Below, piece after piece: positions 1 through 7,103 of a stretch of DNA of 64,000 nucleotides (position 1 is its first letter; each line of letters opens with the position of its first letter). The position numbers were made by a program, and so were the translations under genes. The notes under the pieces were generated by a model. The model saw only the letters and a program-made list of their open reading frames with translations. It did not search any database and was not told the origin of the DNA. The stretch lies in assembly GCF_947496775.1 (NCBI RefSeq), contig NZ_CANMDU010000011.1, positions 1 through 64,000 of the forward strand. Reading direction: 5' to 3'. The DNA is from an uncultured Maribacter sp. (lineage in GTDB: Bacteria > Bacteroidota > Bacteroidia > Flavobacteriales > Flavobacteriaceae).

Positions 1-636
1 GTAGAATATGATATTTACGGAAAAGTACGTAAGTTTGAAGGACGTTCTTTAACAGATTGTCCTTTTAGATACCAAGGGCAGTACGAGGATGTAGAAACGG
101 GACTTTATTATAATAGATTTAGGTATTACTCGCCTGATAGCGGAACTTATATATCTCAGGATCCAATTGGACTTGATGGGGGAATATCAAATCATTACTC
201 TTATTCAAGCGATTCAAATAAACTTATAGATATATTCGGATTAAGTTCAAATTCTGCTTTACTAGGAAGTAACTTAGGTCCTTCTCCTGGATCTAATCAT
301 GATGCACGCCATATTGTAATGACAGGAACTAAGAACCCTAAGATGAACTCATTAGTAGATCAAATGAAAACTCATGGAATTGATCCAGATGGTAAGCAAA
401 ATGGAATATGGCTAGCTAGAACTGATGCAGATAAAATACCAGGGGTTTCGCCAAATACTTCTCATAAACAGGACGGATTACATGGAAATGCATATAAAGA
501 TGAATTGTTTGATAGATTAGATGGTAAGAATAAGAAAGATTTTAAGAAGGAAATGGGCAAAATCAAGCAAGAATTAAAAGCAGGTAGAACTTGGGATACT
601 GCTACCCCTAAAAAACTAGGAAAAACTTGTCGATGA
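1..636 (+). CDS. Rhs polymorphic toxin, C-terminal part with AHH-type HNH nuclease tip (5' truncated by window edge)
   Basis: The frame is open from base 1, so the start lies outside the window; 211 residues are visible. Residues 22-80 are the end of the Rhs core: TGLYYNRFRYYSP, then GTYISQDPIGL and a D(I)FGL boundary, after which the variable toxin tip begins. The tip holds DARHIV at about 101-106, a GIDPDGKQNGIWLA segment and an LHGNAYKDELFDRL segment. This order matches the HNH/ENDO VII nuclease family with a conserved AHH motif, here with R in place of the first H of the pair. Rhs shells encapsulate such tips and deliver them to rival cells; the target is probably nucleic acid (family knowledge). 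The stop codon overlaps the start of the next gene, the expected immunity partner. The Rhs call is sure; the nuclease subfamily is likely. Confidence 0.85.
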   Translation, partial: VEYDIYGKVRKFEGRSLTDCPFRYQGQYEDVETGLYYNRFRYYSPDSGTYISQDPIGLDGGISNHYSYSSDSNKLIDIFGLSSNSALLGSNLGPSPGSNHDARHIVMTGTKNPKMNSLVDQMKTHGIDPDGKQNGIWLARTDADKIPGVSPNTSHKQDGLHGNAYKDELFDRLDGKNKKDFKKEMGKIKQELKAGRTWDTATPKKLGKTCR

Positions 637-1268
637 TTAAACAGGAATACAAAAAGATTGTTGAAATTTTTGAACAACATGAGAAATCCTTCATAGAAAG
701 GAAAGAAAAAATGAATACTATTCCATTTTCAAAAACGAATTGGAGTAACTCATATTTAGATTTTACTACATATGAGTCAATAATTAACCAATTAAAACCT
801 CCTGAAGTTTTTGAAAAAGAAAAAATGGCATCAATTAAAAATCACTATGTTAATGATAAATTGATTTATAGTTTTAATAAAGAAAATGAGAACTGGGGAA
901 GTGTTTTTGTTGACTACGACAACGATAATACTAAATGGTTATTATTTTCTGAAAATTATGATGATGAAATGGTTTTACAGCAATTAAAAACAGCTTATTA
1001 TCAGAATAATAGAATTATAAAAAAGATATTTTATTTATCGGATAAAGATGCAGAGGAAGAGACTTTAATGGTTGATTTATTCAATTATAATAAAGATGGT
1101 AAATTAGACTCTATAATTAGGAATGGTTTTTATGAAATGAAAGCTACCGTTTTACCTGAAAGAAAAATATCTTTTGAGTATGGCAATTCAAAAGTTAAGA
1201 TTTATTCAACTCAAGAAATTGCTGGCGATGTAAAAAAGCAACTGATTTATAAAGGTAAAGAGTGTTAA
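633..1268 (+). CDS. Probable immunity protein for the upstream AHH nuclease tip
   Basis: The ATG at 633 shares bases with the TGA stop of the Rhs gene (ATGA), so translation is coupled; a TTG two codons earlier is less likely to be used. The product has about 211 residues, with no signal peptide or membrane segment, and many acidic residues. I do not recognise a named domain. Position directly after an Rhs toxin tip, cytosolic character and small size make it the cognate immunity protein by inference. It ends just before a second Rhs tip, so the order is tip, immunity, tip, immunity. Confidence 0.65.
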   Translation: MIKQEYKKIVEIFEQHEKSFIERKEKMNTIPFSKTNWSNSYLDFTTYESIINQLKPPEVFEKEKMASIKNHYVNDKLIYSFNKENENWGSVFVDYDNDNTKWLLFSENYDDEMVLQQLKTAYYQNNRIIKKIFYLSDKDAEEETLMVDLFNYNKDGKLDSIIRNGFYEMKATVLPERKISFEYGNSKVKIYSTQEIAGDVKKQLIYKGKEC

Positions 1269-1782
1269 TGCATACGCAGATACAGGTACTTATATATCCC
1301 AAGACCCGATTGGGTTAGGCTCTGGGCAACCCAACTTTTATAGTTACTGTTGGGATAGTAATTCACAATTAGACGTATTTGGTTTATATAATGGAGAAGG
1401 TGTAAGGGATTTGGATGCTTATAATTCATTTCATAATCATCAATTACAGCCAAATGAGTATACTAAACCTGATAAATATCATTTCTCTAAATCTAATGAG
1501 TCATTACACAATAAGTTCCAAAGACATCCTGAGTATGCTGCGAAAATGGAGAAAAATTATCCTGGAATTCAAAAACATGTAGCACCAACTAGAAGAGGGA
1601 CATTCAGAAGTACTTCACCAAAAGGAACAACATGGCATCATGCTACTACCGCTCAAACTGGTGGTAAAAAGGGTGTTTTACAACTGGTAGATATGAAAGA
1701 CCACTCAAAGTATCATAAAATTTATCATCCAGAGGATATCGGAGGGAGAAATCAATGGGGCGGTGGTACAGGCTGTCGTTAA
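1246..1782 (+). CDS. Orphan Rhs C-terminal module with WHH-type HNH nuclease tip
   Basis: The frame opens after a stop at 1243-1245 and begins inside Rhs core sequence: DTGTYISQDPIGL, then NFYSYCWDSNSQLDVFGL. No ATG precedes the core scrap; the first usable start (TTG, 1411) lies inside the variable tip. This is the form of a displaced, silent Rhs-CT cassette. The tip carries GTTWHHATT at about residues 135-143, then GVLQLVDMKDHSKYHKIYHPEDIGG, matching the HNH/ENDO VII nuclease family with conserved WHH. The core scrap is homologous to that in the gene ending at 636 but clearly diverged at the DNA level. It could be expressed only by recombination onto a full Rhs gene, or by internal initiation. 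The following gene is a SUKH immunity protein. Confidence 0.7.
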   Translation, partial: FIKVKSVNAYADTGTYISQDPIGLGSGQPNFYSYCWDSNSQLDVFGLYNGEGVRDLDAYNSFHNHQLQPNEYTKPDKYHFSKSNESLHNKFQRHPEYAAKMEKNYPGIQKHVAPTRRGTFRSTSPKGTTWHHATTAQTGGKKGVLQLVDMKDHSKYHKIYHPEDIGGRNQWGGGTGCR

Positions 1783-1804
1783 TGTTTTAAATATAATATC
1801 AAAT

Positions 1805-2347
1805 ATGAGTGAACCTATTATTCCTATAAAAAAGATTGGAGAAGAAAATTGGATAGAAAAACTAACTGATTTCTTGGAAGAATATGATGTAGAAGTTGAA
1901 TCATTGGATTTTAATTTTGATATCAAGCTACCAAAAGAAATCCGTGATTACTACGAAAATTTTGGAGGAATCGACAGTAGTGATTTTATGTATAATTTAT
2001 ATAAACCTGAGAAATTTGTAAAACTTATTGAATCTGACTGGAGCTTTTTAAAAGAAAATTTTCAAGATAAAGAGCTTGAAAAGTTTATCGTTTTTTCTGA
2101 AAGCCCGAGTAATGACCCTGTTTGTTTGAATTTAGAAGACTTTTCTATTCATTTCTTTTCTCATGATCCTTTTAAAAGTTTGAAAATTTTTGAAAACTTC
2201 AATCAATATTTAAGGTATGAAATTATTGAAATACAGAAGTTAATGGGTGATGTTGAATTTAGTAAAGAAGAAGAAATAAATTTTCAAAAACAAAATTTAA
2301 ATGGAATCGATATTGATTTTGATTTTAGGTATATGAAATTTTGTTAA
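1805..2347 (+). CDS. SUKH (SMI1/KNR4) family immunity protein
   Basis: I chose the ATG at 1805 (MSEPIIPIKK); an in-frame GTG at 1763 would overlap the toxin tip. The product of 180 residues has the SUKH signature: a KLPKEIRDYYENFGG segment near residues 44-58, the alternating acidic and hydrophobic pattern in the middle, and FENFNQYLRYEI near the end, the usual 'F..YL...I' close of SMI1/KNR4 domains. SUKH proteins are the commonest immunity proteins of polymorphic nuclease toxins and bind the cognate tip. It lies 22 bases after the WHH tip, so it is inferred to neutralise that toxin. Confidence 0.8.
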   Translation: MSEPIIPIKKIGEENWIEKLTDFLEEYDVEVESLDFNFDIKLPKEIRDYYENFGGIDSSDFMYNLYKPEKFVKLIESDWSFLKENFQDKELEKFIVFSESPSNDPVCLNLEDFSIHFFSHDPFKSLKIFENFNQYLRYEIIEIQKLMGDVEFSKEEEINFQKQNLNGIDIDFDFRYMKFC

Positions 2348-2466
2348 GTAAATCTGATTGCGCGAAAATGTTTTCCATGCCTATGTGGCAGATAAAGATA
2401 TGCAAGCCCCGCTAGCGCTCGTTTGCAACTAGTGCCGTACGGATTAAGAAACAACAAACTAAGAGA

Positions 2467-2497
2467 TATCTAAACATTTAGATAGCTTTTGTATTTT
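2467..2497 (+). terminator. Possible terminator hairpin after the toxin-immunity array
   Basis: An 8-bp perfect stem (TATCTAAA, loop CA, TTTAGATA) at 2467-2484 is followed by a T-rich run. The stem is AT-only apart from one pair, so it would be weak. Confidence 0.35.
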
Positions 2498-2504
2498 TTG
2501 GTAA

Positions 2505-2597
2505 AGCACGATTGCCTGCTTTGTTTGGGACGGCAACGTACCGCTACAGGAATGGGGCTGTACTATAAAAATCTTATCGTTCATTCCAGGTCATTAA
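2505..2597 (+). pseudogene. Decayed fragment of an Rhs core
   Basis: Between a stop at 2502 and one at 2595 the frame reads ACFVWDGNVPLQEWGC. WDGNVPLxEW is a typical motif of the Rhs core in this phylum. A shifted frame a few bases on reads GMGLYYKNL, resembling the TGLYYNRF core motif found at 34-41 of the first Rhs product. The surrounding 2350-2570 is richer in G+C than its neighbours. I read it as a frameshifted relic of another Rhs gene. The rest of the 2348-2882 gap shows no further coding sequence. Confidence 0.5.
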
Positions 2598-2791
2598 GTT
2601 AATGATTACTAAAAAAATAAGGTTCTATTTTTCTAATAGCACATAATTAAAGAATATCCCATTAATTTACAATACGTTAGCTCTTAAAAACATAATAATT
2701 TGTAAGATAAACATATCGTTTTTCTTAACGCCAAAATGTAAAAATGAATTAGGTGAATAAATTCATACTTAAAAAAGTAAATATTTTTTAA

Positions 2792-2821
2792 TTGAAATGC
2801 AACCTTTTACTTTTACAATTG
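2792..2821 (+). promoter_or_regulatory. Possible Bacteroidota-type promoter of the ECF sigma operon
   Basis: A TTG (2792-2794) lies 19 bases before TACAATTG (2814-2821), close to the Bacteroidota -33 TTG and -7 TAnnTTTG boxes. The predicted transcript would carry a leader of about 55 bases. Confidence 0.35.
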
Positions 2822-2882
2822 TCTTTATAATAAGAACATAACTAAAATTTAAGAAAACAACCAAAGAATCGTAATTACTTAA

Positions 2883-3422
2883 TTGGAAACTATAGTCCAA
2901 AATACACACAAAGAGCTTGTTGAAAAAAGCAAGCTTGGCGATAGAAACTCACAATACAAATTGTACGAGTTATATGTAGATGCTATGTATTCTATAAGTA
3001 TGCGTACGGTTGGCATTAAGGAAGATGCTGAAGATGTAGTACAAGACAGTTTTATAGATGCTTTTAAAAAAATTAACAGTTTTAAATATGAAAGTTCTTT
3101 TGGAGCATGGTTAAAAAGAATAGTAATTAATAAAAGTATAAATCATTTAAAAGTTAAGCGTATTTCCTTAACACCTATAGAGGATCATGAATATCATTTA
3201 AAAGAGGAAACTCCAGAACCTATAGAAAAAATAGATTTGATAAAAGTAAAACTAGGAATAGAAAAATTGCCACAAGGTTATAAGCAAATAATATGTCTGT
3301 ACTTAATTGAAGGTTATGATCATAATGAAATTGGAGAAATTTTAGAAATAAGTACCTCCACTTCTAAATCGCAATACCATAGAGCAAAAAAGAAATTAAT
3401 TGAAATTATTAAAGGGTTATGA
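2883..3422 (+). CDS. ECF-type RNA polymerase sigma factor (sigma-70 family)
   Basis: This 179-residue protein has the two ECF domains. Region 2 spans about 12-85 and includes DAEDVVQDSFIDAFKKI and SSFGAWLKRIVINKSIN; region 4 spans about 115-175 and includes LPQGYKQIICLYLIEGYDHNEIGEIL and a helix-turn-helix followed by SKSQYHRAKKKL. It would direct core polymerase to a dedicated set of promoters. A stop lies immediately upstream, so the TTG at 2883 is the only start that keeps region 2; the next ATG is deep in the domain. Its stop overlaps the next start (ATGA). The neighbours suggest an envelope-sensing sigma/anti-sigma unit. Confidence 0.9.
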   Translation: METIVQNTHKELVEKSKLGDRNSQYKLYELYVDAMYSISMRTVGIKEDAEDVVQDSFIDAFKKINSFKYESSFGAWLKRIVINKSINHLKVKRISLTPIEDHEYHLKEETPEPIEKIDLIKVKLGIEKLPQGYKQIICLYLIEGYDHNEIGEILEISTSTSKSQYHRAKKKLIEIIKGL

Positions 3423-3970
3423 TGGATAATTTTGAAAAACATATACGGGAGAACAAAGACTTTTTTAATGATAAAAAGGCCGATAAAAATAAGTTGTGGG
3501 ATGCTATATCTAAAGAATTAGATGCTACAGAACCTAAAAAAGTTATTCCGTTATGGAGGTCTACAGGTTTTAAAATAGCAGCTAGTATCATTTTAGTTTT
3601 AGGGCTCTTAACTATAGCTGGCCCATTTTTATTACAACCAAATAACGCAAGTATAGAAACTAGTTATGCAAATAAAGAAGTTTTAGATATAGAAATTCAT
3701 TATAAAAGCCTGGTAGAGCACCAAGTAAAATTAGTGCAAGAACACCCCGCTTTATCTAACGAAGACAAAAAAGAATTTTTATCCTTTATGCAAGATTTAG
3801 ATAATGAGTATGATGAACTAAAAATTGAAATGAAGAAAAATTTAGACAATGAGCGTATACTAGAAGCACTTATTGGTAATTATAAAAAAAGAATTGAATT
3901 AATAGAGAATTTACTTAAACAAATAAATTCTTCAAAAAAAATAAACGAGGATTATGGTTATACATTATAA
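3419..3970 (+). CDS. Single-pass membrane protein, probable anti-sigma factor
   Basis: The product has 183 residues: a charged cytosolic N-terminus of about 48 residues, one membrane span at about 50-70 (FKIAASIILVLGLLTIAGPF), and a periplasmic helical, coiled-coil-rich domain with many K/E/L residues. Its ATG overlaps the sigma stop and its 3' end overlaps the next gene by 17 bases, so all three are translated together. Topology and position are those of Bacteroidota anti-sigma factors that hold an ECF sigma at the membrane. I do not see a classical zinc-binding HxxxCxxC motif, so the binding mode is not clear. The function is inferred from context. Confidence 0.7.
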   Translation: MMDNFEKHIRENKDFFNDKKADKNKLWDAISKELDATEPKKVIPLWRSTGFKIAASIILVLGLLTIAGPFLLQPNNASIETSYANKEVLDIEIHYKSLVEHQVKLVQEHPALSNEDKKEFLSFMQDLDNEYDELKIEMKKNLDNERILEALIGNYKKRIELIENLLKQINSSKKINEDYGYTL

Positions 3971-5042
3971 AAAACTATTGCTGTTCTTAATGGCTATTGT
4001 TTTAAACTTTAGCCTACATGCACAAAATAAAATTTCTAAAAAAATAGAAAAAACTTTTCCTATGACAAATTCAGGAAAGCTTTATCTAGAAAATAACTAT
4101 GGAGATATTTCTGTTCAAGGATGGAGCAAAGAGAGTCTCGTTATTAAAATGGAAATAGAAGTAACGCATAAAAAAAGTGAGAATGCAAAAAATCTTATTG
4201 ATAGAATAGGTACTTCTATAAATGAAAATAAAGATTATATCATTTTTAAAACTGCAATAGCAGAAAAAAGTACAGGCTTTTTTGCTAAATATTGGAGCAA
4301 AGCTAACCCCTTTGATTATGATAAAAGTAATTTAAAAATTAATTATAAGGTATATCTGCCAAAAAATGCTGAATTAGATATTACTAATAAGTTCGGAGAT
4401 GTTATAGTAGAAGATTGGACCGGTAAGTTTAAAACAGATATACAGCATGGAGATTTATGGCTTAATGGTAATTTGAATTTTGCAGACATTACCATGAAAT
4501 ATGGAAAAATTAAAGCAGAGACTATTAACTATGGTAATATTCGGATAAAAAACGGAAAGTTCATTGTTGAAAATGCTGAAGATTTAAGAATTAATAGTTC
4601 TGGCTCCACCTTAAATATTGAAACTATAAAAGCCCTTGAACTATATTCTAGTAAAGATGAAATAAAAATAGATGTCATAAATAAAATTAAAGGAGACATT
4701 AAATTTACAGGTATAGATGTTAATAGTTTAAAGAATGAAGTGAATTTAACTCTTAAAATAGCGGACTTAAACATTAATGAAATACGCACTCAAAAGCCTT
4801 TCATAAAATTAAATCAAGAATCATCAGAAATCAATATTAACGTCGTAGATACTTCTCTAAAATTCCATGCTACATTAGAAGAAGGTCTTTTACGTTTACC
4901 TAAGTCTTTTAGCAATGTTACTTCCGATGTCATACATAAAGGCAATAGAATTAGAAAAATTAATGCAACCTACGGGAAAGAGCAATTAGGGAGTATATCT
5001 ATACAAGGAAAAAAAGGGCTCATTTTAATCAAAGACAACTAA
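3954..5042 (+). CDS. Exported DUF4097-type (putative adhesin, beta-helix) protein
   Basis: This is a 362-residue protein with an N-terminal signal peptide (hydrophobic 7-20, cleavage after LHAQ). The mature part is a run of short beta-strand repeats (LYLENNYGDISVQGW, LDITNKFGDVIVEDW, ITMKYGKIKAE, NYGNIRIKNGK) as in DUF4097/GIN-related beta-solenoids. The start overlaps the anti-sigma-like gene. In related genomes such proteins commonly follow ECF sigma/anti-sigma pairs, so it is probably a target or sensor in the same regulon. No enzymatic motif is visible. Confidence 0.75.
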   Translation: MVIHYKKLLLFLMAIVLNFSLHAQNKISKKIEKTFPMTNSGKLYLENNYGDISVQGWSKESLVIKMEIEVTHKKSENAKNLIDRIGTSINENKDYIIFKTAIAEKSTGFFAKYWSKANPFDYDKSNLKINYKVYLPKNAELDITNKFGDVIVEDWTGKFKTDIQHGDLWLNGNLNFADITMKYGKIKAETINYGNIRIKNGKFIVENAEDLRINSSGSTLNIETIKALELYSSKDEIKIDVINKIKGDIKFTGIDVNSLKNEVNLTLKIADLNINEIRTQKPFIKLNQESSEININVVDTSLKFHATLEEGLLRLPKSFSNVTSDVIHKGNRIRKINATYGKEQLGSISIQGKKGLILIKDN

Positions 5043-5043
5043 A

Positions 5044-5059
5044 ATTAACAGCTGTTAAT
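5044..5059. promoter_or_regulatory. Perfect 16-bp palindrome, possible operator
   Basis: ATTAACAGCTGTTAAT is a perfect palindrome placed one base after the stop of the DUF4097 gene and 55 bases before the beta-barrel gene. It lacks a T-run, so it is less like a terminator than a dimeric regulator site. Confidence 0.4.
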
Positions 5060-5113
5060 GTAACAATATGATTAATAAAAAGTCTACTAAATAGCAATCA
5101 AAAAAAACAAAAA

Positions 5114-5776
5114 ATGAAAAATCAAAATTTAGTATTAATTATAATCCTACTTGGCTTTAACTTTATAAGCACAGCTCAAGAAGAAGGAGATTATATAGAG
5201 TTTAATGATCGTAAAAATGTAGTTCATGGTGTTTATCTAGGTGTTTCCGTGCATCTTGGCGAAATGGACAATAAAGATACTTTTTTGCCAAGTTTTAAAG
5301 TGGCTTATGTTGCGAATAGGAAAGTAGAAGTAGGTTTTGTTGGTACATTTTTTTATTCTCAACAAAATTATTTTAATGCTATTGAAGGAATTAATGAAGA
5401 CATAATAGGAGCCTATGGCGGTTTGCATATAGAACCAATTCTATTTAGCAAATCTATGATCAATTTATCATTTCCACTATTAGTTGGTGGAGGTGGCTTA
5501 GGGGTTATTGACTCTGATTTTGATTTTGAGAATCAGGAAGCAAAAAAGAGTGATTATAGAGAATCAGATGCTTTTGCTGTAGTAGAACCCGGTGTTAACT
5601 TCTTATTTAATGTAAATCGCTATTTACAACTTGAAGCTGGTATTAAATATCGCTTTTCAAGTAAAACTAATTTAGAACCTGCAACCTTAAAAAGAATAAA
5701 TGGTTTTTCGGCAGGAATTGGAATAAAAGTTGGTGTATTTAACATGGGAAGAAATCGTTACAAAAAGAAGCTATAA
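5114..5776 (+). CDS. Outer-membrane beta-barrel protein
   Basis: The 220-residue product has a signal peptide (LVLIIILLGFNFISTAQ, about residues 6-22) and then amphipathic beta strands with the glycine- and aromatic-rich pattern of small outer-membrane barrels (VYLGVSVHLGEM, KVEVGFVGTFFYSQ, GAYGGLHIEPILF, LLVGGGGLGV, LQLEAGIKYRFS, FSAGIGIKVGVF). It lies 71 bases after the DUF4097 gene and probably belongs to the sigma-factor regulon. A decayed copy of its 5' part lies at 5959-6087. Confidence 0.75.
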   Translation: MKNQNLVLIIILLGFNFISTAQEEGDYIEFNDRKNVVHGVYLGVSVHLGEMDNKDTFLPSFKVAYVANRKVEVGFVGTFFYSQQNYFNAIEGINEDIIGAYGGLHIEPILFSKSMINLSFPLLVGGGGLGVIDSDFDFENQEAKKSDYRESDAFAVVEPGVNFLFNVNRYLQLEAGIKYRFSSKTNLEPATLKRINGFSAGIGIKVGVFNMGRNRYKKKL

Positions 5777-5922
5777 TGTGGTTTAAAAACAAACAAAGAA
5801 AAGGAATAAAAACACAAGCCGTTTTTGTTAAAAATAATCAAGTTTTTTTCAGAAAAAACAAGAAAAATGCTATTAATGACGAAGAATGGCAACCTGTAGC
5901 AATTCAATGGGTTTCTGTTTAA
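5776..5922 (+). CDS. Small basic protein, 48 residues, unknown
   Basis: The ATG overlaps the last base of the beta-barrel gene stop (TAATG) and the frame ends with TAA at 5920. The product begins MWFKNKQRKGIKTQAVFV and ends WQPVAIQWVSV; it is lysine-rich with three Trp and no signal peptide. I recognise no family. Translational overlap favours a real gene, but it could be leftover sequence from the decay seen just downstream. Confidence 0.4.
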   Translation: MWFKNKQRKGIKTQAVFVKNNQVFFRKNKKNAINDEEWQPVAIQWVSV

Positions 5923-5958
5923 ATATAGCATTCAAGAAACATTGTAAAAGTGGCTTCA

Positions 5959-6087
5959 TAAAAAAGCAAAAATGTATTACTACTCCATGTAATATTGGCC
6001 TTTACTACCTATAGTAAAGCACAAAAAAACTAAAATCATATTGAATATAATGATGGTAATAATGCATCTCATTGTTTTTATTTATGA
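5959..6087 (+). pseudogene. Decayed duplicate of the beta-barrel gene 5' part
   Basis: Frame 5971-6024 reads NVLLLHVILAFTTYSKAQ, a signal peptide aligning without gaps with NLVLIIILLGFNFISTAQ of the gene at 5114. The following codons read NHIEYNDGNNASHCFYL against DYIEFNDRKNVVHGVYLG, at the same spacing. Stops at 6031 and 6085 and a lost start codon show it is dead. Homology fades after 6090. Confidence 0.7.
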
Positions 6088-6159
6088 GGCACTGTAATAC
6101 TTAGAAAAAATTGTAAACATTAATATAAGTTCATCTATAATCAATCAAAAAAAAAAATC

Positions 6160-6903
6160 ATGCAAAATCAAAAAAGAAAACATCTACCTTATTTACAACT
6201 TTTATCAATTGTTGTTATTCTAATTTCGCTTATATCTTGTGATCACCACATTATTAAAGCATCGGATGAAATTGAAACTAAAGAATATAACTTTTCCAAT
6301 TTTACATCTATAGAAATAGCGAATGATTTTAATGCATATGTACATTTTACCGATGCAGAAGAATCTGTAGAAATAGAGGCGAATAGCAATATTTTTAAGG
6401 CAATTAAAATAGAACAAGATGGGAGTAAACTAATTGTTAAACTGAAAAACTTTGTAACCATTCATGGTAAAGAAACTCTGAATGTATATATTTCTGCAAA
6501 AGAAATTAAAAAGTTTAAAGTTTCTACCGATGCCAAAATTGAATTAGAAAATACTTTAGTAACAGATAAGGCAAGCATAGAAGCCTTTGCTGATGGTTCT
6601 TTTAAAGGTGAAGTAATGGTCAATGATCTAACCTTAAAATTAACAGCTGACTCTAAAGCAGATTTGTTTGGAACTGCGAAACATGTTAAAGCAAAACTTT
6701 CTGCAGATTGTGAGTTAAGAGATTATGATCTAGAAATAGAAGATTTAGAGTTAAATTTACTAGCAGATTCAAGAGCCTATTTAACAGTTTCTAATACCAT
6801 TGATATTGAAGCTAAAGCCGGAAGTAAATTTTATTATAAAGGAGATGCTGTTATAACACGTGAAAGAGTAAACAGCGGGTCTAAAATTATAAAAAAGGAG
6901 TAA
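6160..6903 (+). CDS. Lipoprotein with GIN (DUF2807) beta-helix domain
   Basis: The 247-residue product has a lipoprotein signal (hydrophobic 13-25, lipobox LISC with Cys at 27). The rest is the GIN/DUF2807 'auto-transporter adhesin head' fold, a right-handed beta-helix of short strands: FTSIEIANDFNAYVHF near the start, then repeats such as LTLKLTADSKADLFG, VKAKLSADCELRDYD and LELNLLADSRAYL, and a closing VNSGSKIIKKE. It is probably surface-associated. It follows the sigma/DUF4097 cluster and is structurally kin to the DUF4097 protein, so it may share its regulon. A terminator follows. Confidence 0.8.
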   Translation: MQNQKRKHLPYLQLLSIVVILISLISCDHHIIKASDEIETKEYNFSNFTSIEIANDFNAYVHFTDAEESVEIEANSNIFKAIKIEQDGSKLIVKLKNFVTIHGKETLNVYISAKEIKKFKVSTDAKIELENTLVTDKASIEAFADGSFKGEVMVNDLTLKLTADSKADLFGTAKHVKAKLSADCELRDYDLEIEDLELNLLADSRAYLTVSNTIDIEAKAGSKFYYKGDAVITRERVNSGSKIIKKE

Positions 6904-6923
6904 TATTATCCGTAAAAAGTAAC

Positions 6924-6957
6924 GGGCTTCTAATAGAAATAAAACATTAGAAGTCCC
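6924..6957 (+). terminator. Terminator after the GIN lipoprotein gene
   Basis: GGGCTTCTAAT pairs with ATTAGAAGTCCC (one bulged base) across an 11-base loop, followed by a T/A-rich tract. Confidence 0.6.
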
Positions 6958-7103
6958 TTATTTATATAGTCCCAACCAATTTTATAACTTCTATTAAAAA
7001 ACAAAATTAATAACTTTTTATAAAATAATATTATTTAAAAAATCCAAAACCCCTTATTGAACGTATTCATGTGTAACTAATAATTAAATTATACTTATAC
7101 CGC

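Noticed and set aside
1265-1453. A 62-codon minus-strand frame across the orphan Rhs tip
   Set aside because: The plus strand carries recognisable Rhs core sequence here, so it is a shadow.
7023-7036. AAATAATATTATTT palindrome before the MORN operon
   Set aside because: It is A/T only and expected by chance in such a region; too weak to list as an operator.
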